Assembly: GCA_016648135.1 (NCBI GenBank)
Contig: JADDOH010002291.1
Span: forward strand, 1-64,000
DNA: 64,000 nt
Reading direction: 5' to 3'
From: Agrypnia vestita
Lineage: Eukaryota > Arthropoda > Insecta > Trichoptera > Phryganeidae
In this document: one piece after another, positions 55,144 to 64,000 of the stretch
Position numbering within the stretch: position 1 is the stretch's first letter
Layout of the letters: each line of letters begins with the position of its first letter
Notes under the pieces: model-generated
Told to the model about the DNA's origin: nothing
What the model saw: the letters and a program-made list of their open reading frames with translations, nothing else
Database searches by the model: none
Position numbers and translations under genes: made by a program

Positions 55144-55285
55144 CTTCAAGGTTGTGTTCACTGGGGTATTATGCCGTGTTGTTAAGACCTTTGGGGCCGT
55201 GTGTAGGGCTGCAATGGGATCCGAAACGTCGGCCCGAAAGGACGTAACAACACGGCATAATACCCCAGTAAACACAAACTTGAAG
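55144..55285. repeat. 41-bp inverted repeat around a GAAACGTC motif
   Basis: Arms 55144-55184 and 55245-55285 are complementary with two mismatches (core CTGGGGTATTATGCCGTGTT). The 60-base loop holds GGGCTGCAATGGGATCCGAA plus ACGTCGGCCC. GGGC/GGCCC can pair as stem I around a box resembling CUGAUGA, a GGATCC stem II and GAAAC-GTC, the 3' half of a hammerhead with minimal stem III. The first box (TGCAATG) is too changed for cleavage. The layout fits the end of a Penelope-like element, in which GAAACGTCGG strings are common. A minor alternative is a simple foldback transposon. Confidence 0.5.
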
Positions 55286-57895
55286 ATTCTGAGTGGCCGT
55301 GAAAACCTAAGAACATTCTTATGTATTGTTTATTTAAAAAAAATAATTACGTACCGGGGCTTCCAGGTATATTTATATGATTTTATCTGCGTGTTTCGCG
55401 GTGTGTTCCGCTGCAGAAATTGGGTTTCATGACATATTGTAGCGTAAATAATTCAATTTCAATCAATCTCCACACAGCCCTCGAGTGATTACCTTAACCA
55501 ATTATCAGCCGCGCTTTGTTACTAGTGATTTCACTAATTAAGATTCTTAATTAAACAGTTTGGAAATGTTAAAAGTTTGGCACTTGGGCTGTTCGAATTT
55601 TCTTGAAAATTTTATTCGGGAAAACCTGAACGTCCGTTATAATTAAAAGTTAGCTACAATTGCTTGATGATTCAATGGTAAATTGAATAACTCGAAATGA
55701 AATCATTGTGGAATTATCACAATGAATTACCATCCCAATAATTGATGTGATTAGTATCCATAAATATATTTTGTAAGGTAATACCTACATAAATAAATTA
55801 GGTAAAATAATATTTACATCAGATTATTATTACAAATATTTTAATTTTATAAGAGTTCTTAACATAAGCATTAATAATTTTAATTATTTAAAAACTTTGT
55901 ATAAACCACTTGTAATAACTTTATGTCTACTGATTTCGATACCGCTGTCTCTTCGTTAGGACGGACGCACACTAATCATCCATTAAGTAATTTGTTAAAC
56001 AAGTCAATTTTTGAACGGGGGCCTGGCTACAGTTATGATGTACTTTAGTACTTCCTGGTATGTAGTAGTGTATATATTGAAGTACAATTTTATATAAAAC
56101 AATTTTATGATAAATAAATTAGAAATAATGTAGAAAATAAATTTCAGATTTACGTTAAAATCGCAATTTTTTAAAATACAACCTGCTAGGTGGCGTAAGG
56201 ACTTATGTTTTTAATTTTTTTTCAATGGATGGATTTTCTCCGTATATTTTTTGTGATCTGATTTCGGTTTTTATTATCACGAAACTACGTTCAAAATTAT
56301 TATAATAATAATATAATATTTGAGTGAATCGTTAAATTACAATTTTATTGTAAAAATGAATGTAATAAATTATAATTTATAAATAAAAATATTTCATGAA
56401 TCAACAATAAAAAATAATATTTGCGACAGTAATGCAAATTCATCCGCAGTGCTAATGCTAATATTAATTAAACCATATAATTTTTGTATATTCAAGTTTT
56501 AGAATTTTTAGCGTTTGTTATCCTTAATCTAAAACAAAATTATAATTTTCAAAATTATTTTGCCGAGTAATAATATTACTTGGAAGTTACTATATTCTCC
56601 TTCTTTGTGTAAAACTCTATAAAAATATGCATTGCGCGCTAGATAATATTTCAAGCAAACCATTAAAATATCACGATCATTTTTCTAAGTTTTCAAAATT
56701 ACTTTAAAACCGAGTTAAAATGCTTGTCTTTGGTCTTAAAATTTATGAATCTCACTTCACCCCTCCGCCGCAAGATGGCATCGCTTCGCCAAGCTTTGTT
56801 ATAACGAGAATGATAATACCTAATTTCCGGTTGAAACAAAAGCCTATGTCCGCTAAAGATGTTAACTGTTAACAAGATTATTAACGTTGAACAGTGTTAT
56901 TAACGCCAATGGTTTACGAAGTTTCTAAGTAACTGTGTCAGCTATTAATCTAATCAACTTATGTTTGGTAACTCCTGCAAAGTAATTTTAATTAATTAAT
57001 GATTTAATAGATTTTTTTTAAATAAGTTTATTTTGGTCATCCTTTACATTTCGCGTTCGAATCTTTACAGAAAGGGATTTTACCTGTAGATAACACCGGT
57101 TGATGTTTTAGCTAGGCTTTCCTACATAAACCAGTCCATTACTTATTACAAGTCTTCATCAGTAGAAACCGATCTCGCACTGAGGTTATCTACATTGTTC
57201 GTTATCTTTCTTATTTTATCTTGATTGTCTCAAAACTCATGGTTTTATGAATCAAATGATCTCCATGGTCATGCATGGTCATGACGTCACATGTCAATGC
57301 CAGCCGAGTTGGTTTTCTTTTATTATTTTAACTGTCCAACATTGAGACTTCCACTATTTGTATCTTATCCTGTTTTATATTAAGTTAATAAATAAATATA
57401 AATATGAAAGTGAAATTCAAATAATAAAATTAACGCACATCCACGTTCAGTAACTGCCAATGTCTGGTTGTCAGGTGTAGGTATTATGTTTAATTAATTA
57501 TAATGATCATTTGGCCGTAATATATTGAGAATTAATAAGTGCTCGTTACATCGAAGCCATGATTTAGCTTTCATTTGTATGGATTTCATATTTCATGGTA
57601 ATATTTGCTAAGTTGTACAATTCAACGGCTTAATAATCTGGCGTATCATACTGAACATGATTTTCACAAAATCGGAATATATCGTTCATTTGGTATTTAA
57701 AATTCAGTTTTTGTATTTATTAAATGAATCTGAATTGGAAAAATACTGTTTTATTCAATTTTATATTTAATTTAATGCTATAAAATTTTCAAGAGACAAC
57801 CTCTTATCATTAATAACGGATTTCGACTCAAATTAAAACAGTTATAGACAGTAATTAAGGGATTAGGGTACAGGTAATGGACAGGGGGAAGAGAG
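55286..57895. other. No recognised gene; small dispersed repeat and a CRE-like site
   Basis: At 55885-56060 AACTTTGTATAAACCACTTG and ACTGATTTCGATACCGCTGT align with 46690-46760. At 57268-57295 CATGGTCATGCATGGTCATG is followed by a full CRE palindrome TGACGTCA. A short GC patch at 56755-56800 (CCCCTCCGCCGCAAGATGG) is unassigned. The remainder is AT-rich. Confidence 0.4.
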
Positions 57896-58260
57896 GGGTT
57901 CGAATGGATAGGAGTGGGGGTGGGTAGTATTTTAACGTTTATTATGTATCTTATTATGATAAACTTCTAAGATCTCTAATATGTCCAATTTTTGTCCTTT
58001 AATGCAACTATGTAAAAGTGTTAAATTACAATTATCAAAGAAGTGACTTTCCATTTTGGCATATTCTGCCTTTTTTGTGTTTTCTATCACTCTCTTACAT
58101 TCTTCTAATCCCCTTTTTTTTTTTCTTCTACATTGCATATTGTAAATTGCTTCACAATTTTCTGCTATTAAATATGTAATTGTAAAAGCAAAAAAATATA
58201 TTAAAAAAAATGAATTGAATAACTAATTAAAAATTTTCGAAAAAGAACATTTCGGTGTAC

Positions 58261-58935
58261 CTACCTATACACATTATGATTCTGTTTATTATGTTCAGCA
58301 TAGCAGTAAGTAGTTCTTCTAACGGGCTTAATCATTGGCAGGTTGGTCTTGCATATTGGAATGTGAAACAATCGATGCTGACGCTGTCTAAGGTATAAGG
58401 AACATGTATAAGGAACTGTATAAGGAACATACAAACCAATGCTCCGCATTGTTTCAGGATTATCGATCATACCATACATCAATCGATAAAAATGCGTATT
58501 CAGATACACATCACTTCGAGTTTCCAAACTATAGTAGCCAAGCATACCTTGGAGGAACTCGGTTGGGTAAAGCCAAAGATAATGCCCTTCCCCTCTAATG
58601 TAGAGATATCTTAAAAAAAAATTGTACTTTCTCTACCATAAGTGAGTACTTAAGCTCATGTGGCCCCCAAATCATCGAACCCCTTTCAAATCTACTTCGC
58701 ACCAAGGAGTTGTAAAGAGTTCTCAGTACGTGGGTATATTCTAAAACCCTGGCTGTACGCCGAATAAATCCTAACAATTTCAATGCATTACCACTGACCG
58801 CCTCTATGTGATTGTGAAATGACAGGTTGCTCACAAATCTAATGCCGAGATCCTTAACATTCGACGTTCGTGTCAGATTTTGGTCGTTCATTTTGTAGCG
58901 ATAGAATAGAGTTTTTTGGGCCCTAGTGAAAGATG
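58261..58935 (-). pseudogene. Jockey-like LINE reverse transcriptase, C-terminal part
   Basis: The frame 58891-58595, open upstream to about 58935 (FTRAQKTLFYRYKMN), reads VKDLGIRFVSNLSFHNHIEA, LKLLGFIRRTARV, LYNSLVRSRFERGSMIWGP. It then shifts; 58545-58261 continues with LGYYSLETRSDVYLNTHFYR and GMIDNPETM. This order (VKDLGVxFDxxLxFxxHI, A-x-K-x-LGFI-x-R, LY-x-SLVR-x-x-LEY-x-S-x-IW) is the region after the catalytic palm in Jockey/CR1-type LINEs. At least one frameshift near 58595 and truncation at both ends make it a fossil. Confidence 0.78.
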
Positions 58936-59640
58936 TAACACTTGAAAATGTTAAACATGTAACAGATGTTGTAAATATATTATGTGTATCGCGAGATTAT
59001 GTTAATGTAATTTACTGCATTTCGCCAGTTTGGCAGATGAATTATAATCTCGTAGTACGAATTTGTGTTTTATATAAATGAAATCAAGGCTGCGTGTTTG
59101 TGAGGAGATTAATGCCCATCCATCGAAGCATAATCTTCTGACATATTATGTGTGGTGCGTAAATGTGTAAGACAACAAATAGATGTGAATGAAATGTGAC
59201 ATACAGGTGATCAGAAAATACTCACGGTTTGTTAAATGTTGAATATATTGCAAGTACAGATTACAACGGTATAGCTCGCGGAATACAAAGAATATCTCAA
59301 CTGTCTTGAGCGGCGTCCGAAGAACGAGTAATCGTAAACCGTGGTACCGTATCAGGTCTGTGATTGGTCGTTTCCCTCAAGCGCAATTGGTCCATTTGGT
59401 ACGCTCTAGGGACAAGAGTCCGGGCAGGCCTAAGTTCTCCACAAACATGAGTTTATTTCGTCTTCCCCATTCAATATATTTGATAAAGTTAGGGCGCTTC
59501 AAAAAATTAAAGTTGTTTTTTCGGGGTACACTTTTATGTGTTCTTTTTATTTATTTTTATTATATATATATAATTAATTTTAGAGGTCGTCAACATTCAT
59601 CGAAGTTTCGAAAATATGCGGCTTTTATGATTGCAATGCT
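58936..59640 (+). other. No recognised gene; unassigned open frame
   Basis: A 146-codon plus frame (59306-59746) begins MSGVRRTSNRKPWYRIRSVI. Its first 50 codons are GC-richer (CTCTAGGGACAAGAGTCCGG) and the rest is AT-rich and hydrophobic. No domain was recognised. It may be the edge of a decayed transposon. Confidence 0.3.
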
Positions 59641-60140
59641 AAAGACCAAGCAAAATATGAGCAGGGGATGGTCACTACTCTCGAAAATCAAGGATAAAAA
59701 AGGTTTCCAAAGCGAGAAACCTTCAAAAATGCTCATATTGTGGTAAAATCTTTGTTACAAACCATTCATTGAATTTTTTCAACACAATCACCGTTTGGTG
59801 TGATTTTTTAAGAAATATGTTAGGACATGGAAGAACCATTCATTGAATTTTTTCAACATAATCACCGTTTGGTGTGATTTTTTAAGAAATATGTTAGGAC
59901 ATGGAAGAATGATGATGACTATGATAGAGTTAAGACTTTTGTACATTCTAAGAAAATTGTAAATGATATAATAGAGAGAAGAGAGTGTTCATGGAAGAGT
60001 CATCAGTGGTGTAAAGACTATCGTATTTACTCCACCGATAAAGAGGAAAAGCAATATTTACTGTTGGCGAAAGATTATTGACGAAAATTTCTAAATGAAA
60101 AAAGTTCACGTTGACGTCATCTTGAATAATTATTATTCCT
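59641..60140 (+). repeat. Dispersed repeat with a 74-bp tandem duplication
   Basis: It shares GATGGTCACT, TTCATTGAATTTTTTCAACA, GTTAGGACATGGAAGAA and AAAGATTATTGACGAAAATT with 1120-1280. Within it, 59761-59834 is repeated at 59835-59908 with one substitution (CACAATC/CATAATC), a very recent duplication. It contains an inner hairpin CACCGTTTGGTG. It is non-coding as far as I can see. Confidence 0.65.
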
Positions 60141-60224
60141 AACAATATTTTTATATGTACGTTCTGAGAACATAATTTTGGATTTATCCACTGGGGATTA
60201 TTATTTAATTAATATAAATTAAAG

Positions 60225-60405
60225 AAATCTCACAGAGACGAAGCTATTTATTTGAGAAACATGCATGGAAGTCAAGTACGATGGCCCGGGGCTTACAACC
60301 TGTATGAGCTAGCTTAAGTGATCACTCTAAACGATACAATGTTTACGAATTACATCGTAAGAACATCCACACATCGAATTTTTAAAAGTTATATACCTTT
60401 ATGTT
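60225..60405 (+). repeat. Family R repeat
   Basis: AATCTCACAGAGACGAAGCT, GAAACATGCATGGAAGTC, GGGCTTACAACCTGTATGAG, CTAGCTTAAGTGATCACTCT and ACATCCACACATCGAATTTT. It is closest to the copy at 10744. No hammerhead-like motif follows it. Confidence 0.6.
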
Positions 60406-61430
60406 CCAAATAGGAAATATCCATATATTTCGAGAGGCTATGTGTGTAAAATATTTCTTTTAGATAATTTTGTATCTATTATAATATAATATGTAATCTT
60501 TGTTTAAAAATTTGTTTTATTTTTTTTTTCAATTTGTTTTGTTATGTCATAATAAAATACATAATATTCACTTTTTAACACCTTCTGAATAATCGGTACC
60601 AGTATTAAATTCAAAGATTTACCAGTAATGCCATCTGTCGGTAAATTTTCTTACCCTAGGCCCTAGAAGGTACATACCGGTTTTACTTCGTTCTTAGAGA
60701 TTCATTTACTGGACAGACGTGCTTTAGTTTTCCAAGTATTGTTTATACACATCAAGGGCGGATCCAGCTTTGGCGCCAGGGGAGGGGTCACATAGTCGTG
60801 GTCAAGTCACAAGAAGTTTTAATTTAATTTTGATAATAATAGATACTTACAAGTAAAACGTAGGTATTTTATTAATAAATGTAACTACCTACTGTACTTA
60901 AAAATACCTACCTATATTTAAATAACAAAATCAATTTTTCTTTTACGTCTTCTCCCGAAACGCGTTATCACTTCATCTACTCCAATGGGTACGTTTTTAT
61001 GGACGTGGAGAAGTTCTTCGTTCTTCAACCATTGAAGCTCTTAGCCACGATTTGATTCTTCGCAACGTAGAGAAAGATCTTTCCGCTGTCGCTACGCTAA
61101 CAGGTAGTGTAGCCATTATACATAAAAAATTCTTATATTAGGATACATCTCAATATCGCAATTTAAAATAAGGTCAGAAATCGACTGCGGTATGTCCTGA
61201 CCTCGCTGCCACTTCACCATCCACAACCGATATTCGTTTACAACGACAGAAACTGGAGTATTATCTAGTAACAATGTATAATCGGTTGCTAGTTGTTTCA
61301 CAGTTTCAATGTCTTTATTACTGTATTCGCTTTTTGGCATGAGAACGCTTAGTTGAAACAAATTAAGTATTTCAAGAGACAGACGGTCCTGTAGCTCACT
61401 TATTATTGAATCCAGAAGAGGGATGTATAT

Positions 61431-63571
61431 TAGGGTGTCCCGTTCATGTATGAGAAAAAAAAAATTTGAGCTACACAATTACAAGAGGTATCAAAATTTG
61501 CGTAATTTTACACAAATTGCGAAAAAGGTAACAAAAATAGAATTGTTTGTCATCTTGAAGGCTCTACCGAGCTTTGAAGTTTTGTAAATTTTACGTTTTT
61601 ATAGAGTTAAGCCGTTTGCCTAAAATAATAAAAAAATCATGTTTAAAAGGTATTTTAGTATTGAAATTAACGAAACAAAGCACAAGAAAATAAAATAAAC
61701 AAAATATAGATTACAATTAATGACAAAAACTAAAATTTTTTACTTATTTTTGTGTCCAAAATTTGGCATTTCTGCTCGAGATTGCATTCTGGTTCTATAA
61801 AGCCATCTCTAGAAGTAACGTCAGTTACACTTTGTGAGGCGTCTGTTATATTCTCTAGGACCCGAAGTGCAACCATCTAAGGTCAAGAATAAATGACGAA
61901 GGGGTAAGCATACAAACACACCATTGTAACGGTCTCTGCAAATACTCCTCTAAATATTGAATTGAACCCTTCCAATCGGTTTTAGTTGCAGTTCCGTCAC
62001 ATTCAACGCAAATCACGTCATCTTAATTCCAACCTCGACCCTCTACTAAAGTTGTGATCGAAGTAAGAATTCCCTTTGCAGTGCCACGTCTTTCGGTATT
62101 GTGTGTCCCAAATAAATTTATCCAGGCTGTGCTAAAATTGAGATGTGGTCTTCTAAAACTTCTTTGCGATGGTCTTTTCGTCCATCAAAGTAAATGCTTT
62201 TTATAACAATACCTCCAATATCTTTTGAAGCTTCCGGGCTTTAGATACATCTCTGTAGATCTTATTTTTATCAATAACCAGAGTTAAATCTTCGGTAGAA
62301 ACCAAGCCGACGTCAGTCAAAACCGCAGAAGCAGCAGCAGCAGATTGCGTGGATAAACCGTATCTATCACAGATTTTAGCAACTGTCGGTAAAGGCAATG
62401 TATTCCAATTTGCCGTTGAAGTCAATGGTGTCTCTGTCGAGGGCGAGTTTGTCGGGGACGACGCTGTTATCGGATACGTTTCTGGGGAAGATTCACGCAC
62501 TGAATCTTCATCACAATTTGCTGAGACATAATCGGTTTTTTGAGTAAAACACGAATTTTTGTTACCCTTATTGACTCTAAAATTTATATCTGCTGTCGTT
62601 TAATTAATCTAGCCGTTTCTTTCTAATCAAAACCGCTTATAACCATTTTCCTATCATTTATTTGATCCAACAAAAACTTGTCTCATTGATGTAAAATTTC
62701 TTAGGTTTTAGACACGAACAAGATTCAAATGAAGTGCATTTACAAGCGGAAACGTCAAAAAGTTTCTCAGATGACTAAAAAACATTTCAGTTTATTTTCA
62801 AAACTATCATTTCGTTTGTTTTTGGGGTATCTTTTCAAATTGAGATTCTTTTCGAAATTGGATTTCACTAATTAAATAACTCGTTCCTTAGTTGGAATCG
62901 AAGTTTTGGTCCAAATATTGTTGATCTCTTCGGAAACAATCACATATATATATGATTTGGATGGATCTTTTCGATTATACGTGAATTTCAGGACGTTCTT
63001 GACAAATAAAATAAATTTAATGACGTCCCTTATAGTTGGTAGCTGCTGATTGTCAAGTTCTTTGTATGGTCCGAACATAGCATAAGTAGTCTGACTACGC
63101 CTCGAACTTCTTATTTAAAAATCACAAAGTCCGCTTTTACTACTGTAACAATCGCCATGGTACTTTTATGGCATAAAAATTATTTTGGCTACGAAGAAAA
63201 CACTCGCGAGTCAAGTCAAGAAAGTCCTCAAAACAAGTTCAAACTTGAGGGTATTTGCAGGTTGAAACCTAACAAATTCGAAGTTGCTGGTAACGTGTTG
63301 TTGCATGCAAATCGAAACGTCATGTATGATTTACACCTAAATAGAATAAAAAGTAAATATTTTTTTGTATTTAGTTCAGGAGCCAAAATTGAGGATAGCG
63401 AAATATCACCATAAAAATGACAATTTTTCAAAACTTTGTACTTCGTGAGAACCTTAAAGATATAGTTTTATTTTATTTTTAAAATTATTTTAGTAATTTA
63501 CGCTCAATTACGCAAGTTTTGAGATGTCTTGTGTTAAGATAAGTCAATTTTTTTTTATCGGGACAGCCTAG
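61431..63571. mobile_element. DNA transposon of unassigned superfamily nested in the hAT
   Basis: The ends TAGGGTGTCCCG (61431) and CGGGACAGCCTAG (63571) are imperfect inverted repeats, each followed inward by an A/T homopolymer run. TGTATAT stands on both sides (61424-61430 and 63572-63578), a 7-bp target duplication. Removing the element and one TGTATAT rejoins the hAT reading frame, which confirms the boundaries. The minus strand carries fragments of a transposase-like protein. Few superfamilies make 7-bp duplications, so the family assignment needs a profile search. Confidence 0.82.
61860..63080 (-). pseudogene. Transposase-like protein of the nested element, decayed
   Basis: Fragments in N-to-C order on the minus strand are: FGPYKELDNQQLPTIRDVIK and IYVIVSEEINNIWTKTSIP (63078-62872); a Cys-rich part CKCTSFESCSC (about 62750); LPTVAKICDRYGLSTQSAAA, DVGLVSTEDLTLVIDKNKI (62430-62240); then DVICVECDGTATKTDWKG and QYLEEYLQRPLQWCVC (about 62020-61930). 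I recall this architecture (GPxKELxxxxLP..., CxCxx...CxC, a DRxxxSxxxAAAIxxxxLxDxGL block, and CDGTxxNxGxxGGxxRxLE) from many unnamed insect and cnidarian proteins, but I cannot name the family. Stops and frameshifts between blocks make it inactive. Confidence 0.6.
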
Positions 63572-63892
63572 TGTATATGGCTCTGCGGAAATACTCTTCA
63601 GCAGATTGAGCAGGTTGGTTATTGGTCCTATGTATTTGTCTTGACACTATTCTGGGACATTTAATTTCTACATCTAGCTGCTCAGCTACTTCTTTAGCCT
63701 CTTCAAAAAGCTGTCGGTAAATTACGTCCGCATTTTCTCTTTTATTTTGTAGAACACTTATAGTATCATTAATAGCGTCCGCAGCTTTTTTTAAATCAAT
63801 CGAGTTCGATTGCAGTATTCTGCTTAAAGATACAGTAGTACCTGAAAAATAAAAAAGTTAGTAAGTGACTAAATGTGAGTATGAGTATTTTA

Positions 63893-63960
63893 ATTAGTGG
63901 TCCACCTAAGTCCTGGACCCAGCCCAGGGGGGGGTCATGACCCCCATGACCCCCCCCCTG
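63893..63960. repeat. G/C-homopolymer hairpin at the hAT end
   Basis: CCCAGGGGGGGGTCATGACC and CCCATGACCCCCCCCCTGG can pair as overlapping hairpins with GGTCATGACC at the centre. Together they form the subterminal region of the hAT end. Confidence 0.6.
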
Positions 63961-64000
63961 GATCCGCGCTTGGCTGTTCTTACAGCCTTAACCCGCGACC

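Larger units (their letters stand above)
60918..63841 (-). pseudogene. hAT transposase C-terminal half (ZMYM1/52-kDa repressor type)
   Basis: Reading on the minus strand: a 3' splice site TTTTTTATTTTTCAG lies before 63841. The coding sequence follows: LSRILQSNSIDLKKAADAIN, FEEAKEVAEQLDVEIKCPR and SAEEYFRRAIY up to 63572. It resumes at 61430 with IPLLDSIISELQDRLS to 61116. A frameshift leads to TLPVSVATAERSFSTLRRIK (about 61110-61040). A second shift leads to LLHVHKNVPIGVDEV and the end at 60918. ERSFSTLRRxKxWLR is the conserved hAT C-terminal dimerisation region. The N-terminal zinc finger and the upstream catalytic part are absent. The inserted transposon splits the codons for IY and IP exactly at a 7-bp duplication. 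Confidence 0.82.
60753..63972 (-). mobile_element. hAT-family DNA transposon, deleted and interrupted
   Basis: The inverted ends CAAGGGCGGATCCAG (60753-60767) and CTGGATCCGCGCTTG (63958-63972) fit hAT ends, although no clear 8-bp target duplication flanks them. Between them lie decayed hAT transposase pieces on the minus strand and a 2141-bp foreign element (61431-63571). Without that insertion the hAT is about 1.1 kb, far shorter than an autonomous hAT, so its 5' coding part was already lost. The right end is G/C-rich (GGGGGGGGTCATGACCCCCA), forming a hairpin. Confidence 0.7.

Noticed and set aside
57100..57200. Further hammerhead motif (minus-strand CTGATGAAG near 57160)
   Set aside because: There is no GAAA box at the right distance and no stem II closing correctly.
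61116..61478. Continuous 120-codon hAT protein start at MCSSNFFF
   Set aside because: The first 16 codons come from the end of the nested transposon; the true hAT sequence begins at the 7-bp duplication.

Overview
This window looks like AT-rich intergenic or intronic DNA from an arthropod, most likely an insect. The evidence is the dense load of decayed eukaryotic transposons: mariner, hAT, PIF/Harbinger, several LINE tails, tRNA-derived SINEs and palindromic MITEs. There are also short TTAGG-type runs and many microsatellites, and no operons or bacterial-style genes. I could not assign an order. No complete host protein gene is visible. The only host-like coding hints are short candidate exons: a signal-peptide-like first exon at 50321-50393 and a weaker one near 44420-44567. 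A GC-rich, unique-looking island at 28840-29130 may be regulatory.

Layout. 0-12 kb: three copies of a 0.5-kb dispersed repeat (family A; three more lie elsewhere), a LINE tail with three 130-bp units, palindromic MITEs, and the first cluster of hammerhead-ribozyme-like cores (5.5 and 10.4-11.5 kb). 12-25 kb: LINE remnants, a 699-bp PIF/Harbinger-like element with TAA target duplications, and two closely related mariner copies, each broken differently. 25-43 kb: several LINE 3' ends, a 376-bp element with 27-bp inverted ends, a perfect 25-bp hairpin, a 100-bp MITE with TTA duplications, and long stretches with nothing recognisable. 43-53 kb: tRNA-derived SINEs, further hammerhead-like cores, a long TG tract, a 51-bp minisatellite open in two frames, and a 676-bp composite insertion carrying two identical tRNA-like units, bounded by a 12-bp target duplication. 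53-64 kb: more LINE remnants, a 41-bp inverted repeat around a GAAACGTC motif, and a decayed hAT transposase split by a second DNA transposon that left a 7-bp target duplication.

The most unusual signals are: (1) a recurring family of short type-I hammerhead-like motifs next to the sequence AAGTGGTGAAAA, sometimes as inverted dimers, which fits Penelope-like elements or retrozymes; (2) the tRNA-bearing palindromic and tandem insertion at 50.7-51.4 kb; (3) the nested transposon inside the hAT gene. All family calls were made by eye from the sequence, and no database was searched.
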